From Pseudonocardia humida (GTDB taxonomy: Bacteria > Actinomycetota > Actinomycetes > Mycobacteriales > Pseudonocardiaceae): DNA of 64,000 nt. This document shows positions 1 to 7,227 of this stretch, piece by piece (position 1 is the stretch's first letter; each line of letters begins with the position of its first letter). The stretch lies in assembly GCF_023898865.1 (NCBI RefSeq), contig NZ_JAGSOV010000064.1, positions 46,288-110,287 of the forward strand, written 5' to 3'. The position numbers and the translations under genes were made by a program. The notes under the pieces are model-generated. The model had not been told where the DNA came from. It made no database searches and saw nothing but the letters and a program-made list of their open reading frames with translations.

Positions 1-294
1 CACCGCGCGCTCCGGGCGGTGCTGCGGTGCAACACCGCCTACCTCGGCGAGCGGAGCGTGCCAGAGCGCCTCGCCCCGCTCGGGATCCCGCTGCTGGTGG
101 TCTTCGGCGCCGCCGACCCCCGCTGGGAGCCGTCCTCGGCCCACGACTACGACGCCGTGCCGGGCGCGCGGGTCGAGCTGCTGCCCGGGGTCGGGCACGT
201 CCCCATGTTCGAGGCGCCGGAGGCGGTCTGCGAGCTGCTGCTGGGCTTCACCGACCGGTCCGCCGACACCCCGGTCGTCCGGCCCCGGGCCTAG
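1..294 (+). CDS. alpha/beta hydrolase, C-terminal part (5' end outside window)
   Basis: The reading frame is open from the first base and stops at 292-294, so only about 97 C-terminal residues are present. They match the end of an alpha/beta-hydrolase fold: a strand (IPLLVVFGAADPRW) carrying the usual acid residue of the triad in the GAADP turn, then GVGHVPMFE with the catalytic His, then a final helix. The nucleophile elbow lies upstream of the window, so substrate and exact class cannot be told. The AraC gene starts 10 bp downstream on the same strand, so the two may be co-transcribed. Confidence 0.8.
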   Translation, partial: HRALRAVLRCNTAYLGERSVPERLAPLGIPLLVVFGAADPRWEPSSAHDYDAVPGARVELLPGVGHVPMFEAPEAVCELLLGFTDRSADTPVVRPRA

Positions 295-303
295 GCTGGT
301 CCC

Positions 304-1179
304 GTGCTCGCGACCGGGGCGCCACCCCTCGACTGGGCGGCGGTGGACGTCGCCGTCCCGCGCCCGTCGGCCCGGCTGCCGGGCGTCGGCATGGCCGGGT
401 TCCACCACCGCGCCCCCGCGCCCGTGGACATCGCCATGGTCGCGCACCCGTCGGTCACCCTGCTCCTGGACCTGACCGAGGGCGGCGGCCTGGTCTGCGC
501 CACCGCAGGCGGGCGCGAGAGCGGCAGCGTCGTCGTCGGACTCCTCCCCGGCGATCTCCACGCGACCGCCCGGGGCGCCGGCGAGTGCCTCCAGATCCGG
601 TTGGAGCCCGCGGTGGCGGCCGCGGTGCTCCGCGCGTCGACCGACCTCACCGGGGCCGTGCTGCCCTTCGCCGACGTCTGGGGCCGCGGTGCCGCGCGCG
701 CCGAGGCCGCGCTGCGCACCGCCGCGTCGTGGGACGAACGGTTCGCGCTGGCCGCGGAACTTCTCGGTCGCCGTCTCGCCGCCCACCCACCCGTCGACCC
801 GGAGGTGGCGCACACCTGGCGGCGCACGCTCGCCGGCCGGGGGCGGGTGCGGGTCGACGGCCTGGCCGGCGAGGTCGGCTGGAGCCGCCAGCGGCTGTGG
901 TCGCGCTTCCGGTCCCAGCTCGGCGTCACCCCCAAGCGCGCCGCCCGCCTGGTCCGGTTCGACCACGCCGCCCACCTGCTCGCCGCCGGCCGCGCCGCCG
1001 TCGACGTCGCCGTGGAGAGCGGTTACGTCGACCAGTCCCACCTGCACCGCGAGGTGAGGGAGTTCGCCGGGCTCACGCCCGCGGCGGTGGCCGCCGCGCC
1101 GTGGCTCGCGATCGACGACGTGGCGTGGCCGGCTCCGCCGAGCCGGAGCTGTCGAAAGCCGCCCGAGCCGTTCGTGTAG
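304..1179 (+). CDS. AraC-family transcriptional regulator
   Basis: A 291-residue protein starting at GTG 304, 10 bp after the hydrolase. The C-terminal ~90 residues hold two helix-turn-helix motifs of the AraC/XylS type: VDGLAGEVGWSRQRLWSRFR and the second helix pair VDVAVESGYVDQSHLHREVR followed by FAGLTP, the family signature. The N-terminal ~170 residues look like a small sensing domain of the type found in AraC regulators with a DUF6597-like front half. It probably controls the neighbouring hydrolase or the DGPF/sigma pair downstream. The ligand is unknown. Confidence 0.85.
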   Translation: MLATGAPPLDWAAVDVAVPRPSARLPGVGMAGFHHRAPAPVDIAMVAHPSVTLLLDLTEGGGLVCATAGGRESGSVVVGLLPGDLHATARGAGECLQIRLEPAVAAAVLRASTDLTGAVLPFADVWGRGAARAEAALRTAASWDERFALAAELLGRRLAAHPPVDPEVAHTWRRTLAGRGRVRVDGLAGEVGWSRQRLWSRFRSQLGVTPKRAARLVRFDHAAHLLAAGRAAVDVAVESGYVDQSHLHREVREFAGLTPAAVAAAPWLAIDDVAWPAPPSRSCRKPPEPFV

Positions 1180-1228
1180 GTGGTGCGAGGCCGGCGCAGG
1201 GCCGGCCCGGACCACCAGGGAGACCGGG

Positions 1229-1582
1229 ATGACCAGCTACCTGCTCAGCGTGTACCAGGCCGACGGCGCGCCGCCCGCCGACATCGACATGGATCGGATC
1301 ATGCGGGAGCTCGGCGCGCTGCAGGATCGGATGAAGGCCGAGGGGGCGTGGGTGTTCACCGCCGGTCTGCACCCGGCGAGCACGGCGACCGTCGTGCGGG
1401 CCAAGGGCGACGAGGTGCTGACCACCGACGGCCCGTTCACCGAGGGCAAGGAGCACCTCGGCGGGTTCACGGTCGTCGAGTCGCCCGACCTGGACGCCGC
1501 CCTCGCGTGGGCCTCGGAGATGACCCGCATCACGACGCTGCCCGTCGAGGTGCGCCCGCTCGCGGGCGACGCGGTGCGCTGA
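1229..1582 (+). CDS. YCII/DGPF-domain protein, partner of ECF42 sigma factor
   Basis: A 117-residue protein of the YCII-related (DGPF) family. The defining TDGPFTEGKEHLGGF segment is present near residue 70, and the ferredoxin-like alpha-beta fold with a conserved basic/acidic pocket fits the whole length. An AGGGAGA ribosome site lies just before ATG 1229. Its stop codon is 2 bp before the GTG of the sigma factor. DGPF proteins are the known genomic partners of group ECF42 sigma factors, so a joint role in sigma signalling is likely. The biochemical activity of this family is not established. Confidence 0.9.
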   Translation: MTSYLLSVYQADGAPPADIDMDRIMRELGALQDRMKAEGAWVFTAGLHPASTATVVRAKGDEVLTTDGPFTEGKEHLGGFTVVESPDLDAALAWASEMTRITTLPVEVRPLAGDAVR

Positions 1583-1584
1583 CG

Positions 1585-2817
1585 GTGCCCGGTCCGGTCG
1601 TCGACGCCGAGGGCGTCGCGCGCGTGTTCCGCGCGGAGTACGGCCGGACGGTCGCCGTCCTCGTCCGCCTCCTCGGCGACATCGACCTCGCCGAGGAGGC
1701 GGTGCAGGACGCGTTCGCCGAGGCCGTCCGGCGCTGGCCGCGGACCGGGCTGCCGCCCAGCCCGCAGGGCTGGATCGTGACCACCGCGCGCAACCGGGCG
1801 ATCGACCGCAGGCGACGCGAGGCCGGGCGCGACGACCGGCACGCCCAGGCGCTGCTGCTGCACGCGCCGACCGAGCCACCGGAGGTGGGTCCCGTGCGGG
1901 ACGACCGGCTGCGACTGATCTTCACCTGCTGCCACCCGGCGCTGGCCCCGGCCGCGCGCGTGGCGCTGACGCTGCGGCTGCTGGGCGGGCTGACCACGAC
2001 CGAGATCGCGCACGCCTTCCTGGTCCCCGAGGCCACGATGGCCCAGCGGATCTCGCGGGCGAAGGGCAAGATCCGCGACGCCGGCATCCCGTACCGGGTG
2101 CCCCGCGACGCCGACCTGCCCGAGCGGCTGCGCGCCGTCCTCGCCGTCGTGTACCTGATCTTCAACGAGGGCTACGCCGCCAGCTCCGGGGCGAGCCTGG
2201 TGCGCGAGGACCTGTGCGCCGAGGCGATCCGGCTGGCCCGCCTGCTCACCGAGCTCATGCCCGACGAGCCGGAGGCCACCGGCCTGCTCGCGCTCATGCT
2301 GCTCATCCACGCGCGCCGCCCGGCGCGGACGACCCCGGAGGGCGAGCTCGTGCGGCTGCCCGACCAGGACCGGTCGCGCTGGGACGCCGCACTCGTCGCC
2401 GAGGGCCAGCAGCTCGTCCGGCGCTGCCTGCGCCGCGACCAGCCGGGGCCCTACCAGATCCAGGCGGCCATCAACGCCGTGCACAGCGACGCCCCGACCG
2501 CCGCCGACACCGACTGGGCGCAGATCCTCGCGCTCTACGACCAGCTCCTCGCCCACACCCCGACGCCGGTCGTGGCGCTGCACCGGGCGGTGGCCGTCGC
2601 CGAGGTGCGCGGGCCCGCGCCGGCGCTCGCGCTCGTCGACGCGATCGACGGCCTGGCGCGCCACCACCTGTTCCACGCCGTCCGGGCGGACCTGCTGCGC
2701 CGCCTCGGGCGCCGCGACGAGGCCGTCGCGGCCTACGAGACCGCGCTCCCGCTCGCCGGGGGCGAGGCCGAGCGCGCGTTCCTGCGGCGGGCCGCGGACG
2801 AGGTCCGCGGGGCCTGA
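1585..2817 (+). CDS. ECF sigma factor, group ECF42 (TPR-like C-terminal extension)
   Basis: A 410-residue sigma factor starting at GTG 1585, 2 bp after the DGPF gene, so translation is probably coupled. Region 2 (FRAEYGRTVAVLVRLLGDIDLAEEAVQDAF, with PQGWIVTTARNRAIDRRRR) and region 4 (RVALTLRLLGGLTTTEIAHAFLVPEATMAQRISRAK) are clear in the first ~190 residues. The remaining ~220 residues are helical, TPR-like, with the family hallmark YLIFNEGYAASSG and GPYQIQAAINAVHSD. This long extension plus the DGPF neighbour defines ECF42. These factors lack a classical anti-sigma factor; the extension itself is thought to be regulatory. Its own target promoters were not located. Confidence 0.93.
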   Translation: MPGPVVDAEGVARVFRAEYGRTVAVLVRLLGDIDLAEEAVQDAFAEAVRRWPRTGLPPSPQGWIVTTARNRAIDRRRREAGRDDRHAQALLLHAPTEPPEVGPVRDDRLRLIFTCCHPALAPAARVALTLRLLGGLTTTEIAHAFLVPEATMAQRISRAKGKIRDAGIPYRVPRDADLPERLRAVLAVVYLIFNEGYAASSGASLVREDLCAEAIRLARLLTELMPDEPEATGLLALMLLIHARRPARTTPEGELVRLPDQDRSRWDAALVAEGQQLVRRCLRRDQPGPYQIQAAINAVHSDAPTAADTDWAQILALYDQLLAHTPTPVVALHRAVAVAEVRGPAPALALVDAIDGLARHHLFHAVRADLLRRLGRRDEAVAAYETALPLAGGEAERAFLRRAADEVRGA

Positions 2818-2818
2818 C

Positions 2819-2854
2819 GCGGGCGCACCGCTCGTCCTCCGGTCCTGCGCCCGC
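2819..2854. terminator. stem-loop between convergent genes
   Basis: A perfect 9-bp stem, GCGGGCGCA (2819-2827) with TGCGCCCGC (2846-2854), and an 18-nt loop. It starts 1 bp after the sigma factor stop and ends 13 bp before the end of the opposite-strand Rieske gene. There is no U-tract, which is common in high-GC actinobacteria. Bidirectional termination is an inference from position. Confidence 0.5.
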
Positions 2855-2867
2855 CCGGGGAACCGGC

Positions 2868-4169
2868 TCACGCCGGGTTCGGGAACATGCGGGTCGTGGT
2901 GGCCCCGTCGTCGGGGTCGCCGTCGGGGACGCGATCGAGGCCGACCAGCCGGTCGATGATCATGTTCTGGAACCGGTGCAGCGGTTCCTCGAACCGGAAG
3001 CACATCCGCCCGCCCCGGTAGGCCGGGTCCTCGATGCCCTGCTGGACGCGCTCGACGATCTCCAGGTCCTGGCGGTTGACCAGGTCCCAGAACTTCTCCA
3101 GCTCGTCGAGCCCGTCCTCGGCGGACGGGTCGTCGGCGGACTCGGGATGGGTGAGCAGGACCGCGGTCTCCACCGTGCGGTTCGCCGCGACGGGCCGGTT
3201 GAGCAGCACGAACGCGTGGTTGGGCAGGACGGACAGCGCGGTGCTGGGGAACAGCCAGACGAAGCGCCCGCTCTCGGCGTCCGGCCCGCCGAGCGAGCTG
3301 AGCGGGCGCAGCCCGTCCCAGCCGCCCGCCTCGGAGTCGCGCGACACCGGTGTGGTGCACATGCCGGTGTACATGCCCGGTCCCTGCCAGCGGTAGTGGT
3401 CGGAGAACCGGGAGACCCGGCTGAGCTCCGGGTGCACCCAGGGCAGGTGGTAGTACTCCATGAAGTTCTCGCCGACGAGCTTGTGGTTCGCGGCGACGTC
3501 GTAGGTGCGCCTGCGCCGCGGCACCCACTGCTCGAGGCGGTAGTCGGCGAAGCGCCGCGGGAGGTCGCCGAGCTGGGTGGCCAGCGGGGCGGGGTCGGCG
3601 GCGAGGTTGACGAACAGGAGGAAGCCCCAGGTGTCGACGGCGACCGGGAGCAGGCCGAAGTCGGCGCGGTCGAAGCCCTTGGCCACCGAGGTGTCGAAGA
3701 CCGGCTCCTGGCCCGCGGGGATGTCGGAGCCCTCGAACAGCGGCGTCCCCAGGCACGTGCCGTCGGTGTCGTAGGTCCAGCTGTGGTACGGGCAGCGGAT
3801 CCGGCCGTGCCTGCCCACCTCGCGGGCCTGCGGGTCGAGCAGCCTGGTCGCCCGGTGGCGGCACACGTTGTGGAAGCCGCGCAGCACGCCGTCGCGGTTG
3901 CGGGTGACGATGACCGAGCGGCCGGCGACCTCGACGACGACGCAGGCGCCGGGCCGGTCGACGTCGGCGGCGAACCCGACGGCGACCCAGCCCGCGGCGA
4001 AGACCTTCTCCCGTTCGAGGACGAAGAACTCCGGCGAGGTGTACGCGTCGGGGATCAGGGTGGACGACAGCTCCACCGGCAGGCGGGTGGCGCGGTAGGT
4101 GGACTCGTCGGTGAAGCGCGCGGGGTCGACGGGGCGGGCGGGCAGGGCGGCGTGCGGGTCGGCGGTCAT
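2868..4169 (-). CDS. Rieske non-haem iron oxygenase, alpha subunit (GbcA-like)
   Basis: A 433-residue ring-hydroxylating-type oxygenase large subunit. The Rieske [2Fe-2S] ligands are C103-x-H105 and C126-x-x-H129 (CRH ... CPYH). The mononuclear iron site is NHKLVGENFMEYYHLPWVH with H241 and H246. Family members include glycine betaine monooxygenase GbcA and related quaternary-amine demethylases, and the next gene upstream in the operon (13 bp away) is a sarcosine oxidase, so a demethylation pathway betaine to sarcosine to glycine is the best reading. The reductase partner (GbcB-type) is not in the window. A choline, carnitine or other N-methyl substrate is possible. Confidence 0.85.
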   Translation of the reverse strand: MTADPHAALPARPVDPARFTDESTYRATRLPVELSSTLIPDAYTSPEFFVLEREKVFAAGWVAVGFAADVDRPGACVVVEVAGRSVIVTRNRDGVLRGFHNVCRHRATRLLDPQAREVGRHGRIRCPYHSWTYDTDGTCLGTPLFEGSDIPAGQEPVFDTSVAKGFDRADFGLLPVAVDTWGFLLFVNLAADPAPLATQLGDLPRRFADYRLEQWVPRRRRTYDVAANHKLVGENFMEYYHLPWVHPELSRVSRFSDHYRWQGPGMYTGMCTTPVSRDSEAGGWDGLRPLSSLGGPDAESGRFVWLFPSTALSVLPNHAFVLLNRPVAANRTVETAVLLTHPESADDPSAEDGLDELEKFWDLVNRQDLEIVERVQQGIEDPAYRGGRMCFRFEEPLHRFQNMIIDRLVGLDRVPDGDPDDGATTTRMFPNPA

Positions 4170-4182
4170 CGCGGTGGACTCC

Positions 4183-5368
4183 TCACACGTGGAAGCTGCG
4201 CGGGAACGACGGGTCGGTCAGCGCGGGGCGGGTGATCGTGAAGCCGTCGATCGGGTGGGCCGGTTCGCGGTCGAGCGCGAGGTCGGTGAGCAGGCCGCCG
4301 ATGAGGGCGGCGAACTTGTAGGCGTGCCCGGCGCCGACGGCCACGACGACCTGCGGGTGCTCGGGCAGCCGGTCGAGGACGAAGCCCTGGTCCGGCGGCA
4401 CGGTGTACAGGCAGGTCTTCGAGTACAGCTCCGGCCCGCCGAAGCGCGGGAGGTGCCGGGCGACGAACTCGGCGTAGCGCTCGCGGCGCACCGGGTCGGG
4501 CTCGAACGACCGGTCCTCGGCGGTGGTCTCCTCCCCGCCCATGTGCTGGCCGAGCTTCGTGGCGACCTCGCCGTGCACGGGGAACCCGTAGAAGTTGTGC
4601 CCGCCGTGCCACATGAACACCGGGAACCGGGCGGGCGCGAACTCCGCGAGGTGCGGGGTGGCGTAGTAGGTGACCTGCTCGCGCAGCACGGTCAGCGGCA
4701 GCCGCACCCCGGTCCCGGCCAGCACCTGGTTGGTCCAGGCGTCGGCGGCCACGACGACCCGGGTCGGCCAGCACGGTCCCGGCGTCGGTGACCACCGCGA
4801 CCCCGTCCCCGTCGGGCCGCAGCGCGCGCACCGGGGTGCGGGTGCGGATCTCGGCGCCGTGCGCGCGGGCCAGCGCGATGTGCACGGCGTTGGCCCGACC
4901 GGCGTCGACGATGCCCGAGTCGGCCTGGTAGAGCGCCTGCTCGCGGCCGCCGACCCGGAACTGGGGCCACCGCTCGACCAGCTCCCGCGCGTCGAGCAGC
5001 TCGTAGGCGACGCCGAAGCGGTCGAACACCGCCGTGTAGCCCTCGATGTTGCGGCTGCCGGTGGCGGTGGCCCGCCTGGCGTCGCGGTCCTCGATGACCA
5101 GCCCGCCGGTGCGGGTGAGGAGCTGCTGGCCGGACTCGGCCTCGACCTCCGCCCACGCCTCGTACGCGGGCGTGGCGATGGCCGCGTACTCGGCCTGGTG
5201 CTGGGCGAGCCGGATGATGCGGGAGTGGTCCTGGGAGGCGCCGCGGTGGTGGCCGAGGTCGAACTGCTCGAGGCCCAGGACGCCGGGCCCGAGCTCGGTG
5301 GCGAGCCGGTGCAGCGCTGCGGACCCCAACCCGCCGAGGCCGACGACGACCACCCGATATCCCGCCAT
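4183..5368 (-). pseudogene. soxA: monomeric sarcosine oxidase/N-methyl amino acid oxidase, single-base frameshift
   Basis: The protein begins at ATG 5368 with an FAD-binding motif (RVVVVGLGGLGSAA) followed by LGHHRGASQDHSRIIR, typical of monomeric sarcosine oxidase. This frame runs to about residue 204 (TDAGTVLAD), then homology continues (RVVVAADAWTNQVLAGTG) in the neighbouring frame to the stop at 4183. That second part carries KTCLYTVPPDQGFVLD with the Cys that covalently binds FAD in MSOX, and the C-terminal GAGHAYKFA motif. The break maps to the CCCGGG run at 4758-4763, where one extra base would explain it. Corrected length ~394 residues, normal for the family. Either a sequencing error or a recent disabling mutation. 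Confidence 0.85.
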
Positions 5369-5412
5369 GCTCGCAGTGTGAGCGGCCCGACCGTTCGCGT
5401 CCATCGACGATT

Positions 5413-5437
5413 CGAACCGCTGACCTTGTACGGTTCG
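5413..5437. promoter_or_regulatory. inverted repeat, candidate LysR binding site
   Basis: CGAACCG (5413-5419) and CGGTTCG (5431-5437) form a perfect 7-bp inverted repeat with an 11-nt spacer, the geometry expected for a LysR-type box. It lies in the 72-bp gap between the divergent sarcosine oxidase and LysR genes and ends 3 bp before the LysR ATG, so it could control both. A second short repeat GTAC-N5-GTAC overlaps its right arm. Function is inferred from layout. Confidence 0.5.
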
Positions 5438-5440
5438 TAC

Positions 5441-6370
5441 ATGATCGATCGACGGTTGCGGGTGCTCCGGGCGATCGAGCGGCACCGGACCGTGACCGCG
5501 GCGGCCGAGGTCTGCGGGCTGACCCCGTCGGCGGTCTCGCACCAGATGCAGGCGCTGGCCCGGGAGCTCGACGTCGTCCTGCTCGAACCCGCCGGACGCG
5601 GGGTGCGCCTGACCGCGGCCGCCCGCACCCTGCTCGCGCACGCCGGCACCCTCGCCGCCCAGTGGGAGCGCGCGCGAGCCGACCTGGCCGCGCACCGCGG
5701 CGGGGAGGTGGGTGGCGTGCTGCGCTTCTGCGCCTTCTCCACCGCGGCCGCGGCCGTCGTCCCCCCGGCGCTGGCCCGGTTGCGCCGGGCGCACCCGGCG
5801 CTGCGGCTGCACCTGCGCGAGACCGAACCGGCCCGCGCCTTCGACCTGCTCGCCGCCGACGACACCGACGTCGTCGTGGTGGTCGCGACCCCCGACATCC
5901 CGCCCACCTCCGACGAGGCCTTCGACCAGCAGGTGCTCTTCGACGAGCCGCTGGACCTGCTCGTCGGACCGCGGCACCCGGTGGTCGGCCGCGCGGACGT
6001 CGCCCTCGACGCGCTCGCGTCCGATCCCTGGATCTGCGCCTCACCCGGGCGCGCCTACCACCAGCTCGTCGTGCTCGCCTGCACCAGCGCAGGCTTCGCC
6101 CCCGACGTCGCCCACTACGCCGACGAGTGGGACACCGGCGCCGCCCTCGTGGCCCGCGGCTTCGGCGTCGCCCTCGTCCCGCGCTTGGCCGAGCTGCCCA
6201 CCCGGCACGACACGCGCCGCGTGCCGATCGGCGCCCCGCCGGTGCCGATCCGCCGGGTGGTCGCCGCCGTCCGGGCCGGCTCCCGGGAGCAGCCCACCAT
6301 CGCGGCCGGGCTCGAGGCCCTGCGGCTGGTCTGCGCCGCGCTGGCGACGACGCTCGGGGCGCAGGCGTAG
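5441..6370 (+). CDS. LysR-family transcriptional regulator
   Basis: A 309-residue LysR regulator. Residues 1-60 form the winged HTH (LRVLRAIERHRTVTAAAEVCGLTPSAVSHQMQALARELD), followed by the linker helix and a periplasmic-binding-like effector domain (GVLRFCAFSTAAAAVVPPALARLRRAHPALRL). ATG 5441 is chosen because it starts the HTH at the normal distance; the frame is open far upstream but without homology. It is transcribed divergently from the sarcosine oxidase/Rieske operon and is the obvious regulator of it, possibly responding to betaine, sarcosine or a related amine. Confidence 0.92.
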   Translation: MIDRRLRVLRAIERHRTVTAAAEVCGLTPSAVSHQMQALARELDVVLLEPAGRGVRLTAAARTLLAHAGTLAAQWERARADLAAHRGGEVGGVLRFCAFSTAAAAVVPPALARLRRAHPALRLHLRETEPARAFDLLAADDTDVVVVVATPDIPPTSDEAFDQQVLFDEPLDLLVGPRHPVVGRADVALDALASDPWICASPGRAYHQLVVLACTSAGFAPDVAHYADEWDTGAALVARGFGVALVPRLAELPTRHDTRRVPIGAPPVPIRRVVAAVRAGSREQPTIAAGLEALRLVCAALATTLGAQA

Positions 6371-6448
6371 CGGGCACGTAGCGGGCACGGAGGGTGGCCG
6401 CCGCCCGCCCGCGGACGACGACTCCCGCCTACCGTGATGCCCCCTGCC

Positions 6449-6541
6449 GGTACCGCGAACCTAATCGGGCGGGGCGCCCGGCACTGCCGAGGTTCCTCGC
6501 CGAACCCCTTCGGGTTTCTCGGTCCCCCGGGTACTGCGAAC
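6449..6541. repeat. convergent intergenic region: direct repeat flanking a hairpin
   Basis: The gap between the convergent LysR and response-regulator genes holds a 12-nt near-direct repeat GGTAC(C/T)GCGAAC at 6449-6460 and 6530-6541. Between them lies a stem-loop: outer arms CCGAG (6487-6491) and CTCGG (6518-6522), inner arms AACCC/GGGTT around a CTTC loop (6503-6516). The inner hairpin followed by a short T-rich stretch fits a terminator; the flanking repeats are unexplained. Confidence 0.4.
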
Positions 6542-6567
6542 GGACCAGAGCGGCGGTCCCGGGGCGG

Positions 6568-7227
6568 TCAGACCTCGGGGTGGGTGTCGCGCAGCCAGGC
6601 CAGGACGGCGTGCACCCGGCGGTTGTCCTCGCCGCTGGCCGGCAGCCGCAGCTTGGTGAAGATGCTCGCGGCGTAGCCCTCGATGGTGCGGGTGGTGACC
6701 CCGATGATCGTCGCGATGCCCTGGTTGGACCGGCCCTCTGCCATGTGCCGCAGCACGTCGCGCTCGCGCGGCGCGAGCGCGTCGAGCGAGCTCTGCGAGG
6801 CGGGGCGGGCGAACAGGGCCGCGACGATCTCCGGGTCGACCGCCGACTTGCCGGCGGCCACCCGCTCCAGGGCGTCCCGCAGCGCGTCGACGTCGTCGAC
6901 CCGGTCCTTGAGCAGGTACCCGACGCCCGGGACGCCGATCGCCATCAGCCGCATCGCGTAGGAGGTCTCCCCGTAGGTCGACAGCACCAGCACCCCGACG
7001 CCCGGGTAGCGCTGCTTGATCGTCTCGGCGACGTCGAGGCCCTCGTCGGCGAAACCCGGGGGCATCCGGATGTCGACGACGACCGCGTCGGGCTGCTCGA
7101 CGGCCATGAACCTGAGCAGGTCGGCGCCGTCGCGGGCGGCGTAGCGGACGTCGATCCCGGCGCTCTCCAGCAGCCGGGTGAGGCCCATCCGCAGGATCCC
7201 CGAGTCGTCGGCCAGCGCTACCCGCAC
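6568..7227 (-). CDS. LuxR/NarL-family response regulator
   Basis: A 219-residue response regulator starting at GTG 7227, overlapping the end of the kinase gene by 10 bp, so the pair is translationally coupled. The receiver domain has the acidic pocket (ADD at 6-8), phospho-acceptor D52 in VVVDIRMP and the switch lysine in YLLKDR. The C-terminal LuxR-type HTH reads LAPRERDVLRHMAEGRSNQGIATII with TTRTIEGYAASIFTKL. It is the output partner of the adjacent HisKA_3 kinase. Targets are unknown; the substrate-binding-like gene on the other side of the kinase is a candidate. Confidence 0.93.
   Translation of the reverse strand: MRVALADDSGILRMGLTRLLESAGIDVRYAARDGADLLRFMAVEQPDAVVVDIRMPPGFADEGLDVAETIKQRYPGVGVLVLSTYGETSYAMRLMAIGVPGVGYLLKDRVDDVDALRDALERVAAGKSAVDPEIVAALFARPASQSSLDALAPRERDVLRHMAEGRSNQGIATIIGVTTRTIEGYAASIFTKLRLPASGEDNRRVHAVLAWLRDTHPEV

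Noticed and set aside
1237..3864. 875-codon minus-strand open frame
   Set aside because: It crosses the sigma factor and Rieske genes in antisense; composition is Arg/Gly/Pro-rich and shows no domain. A GC-bias artefact.
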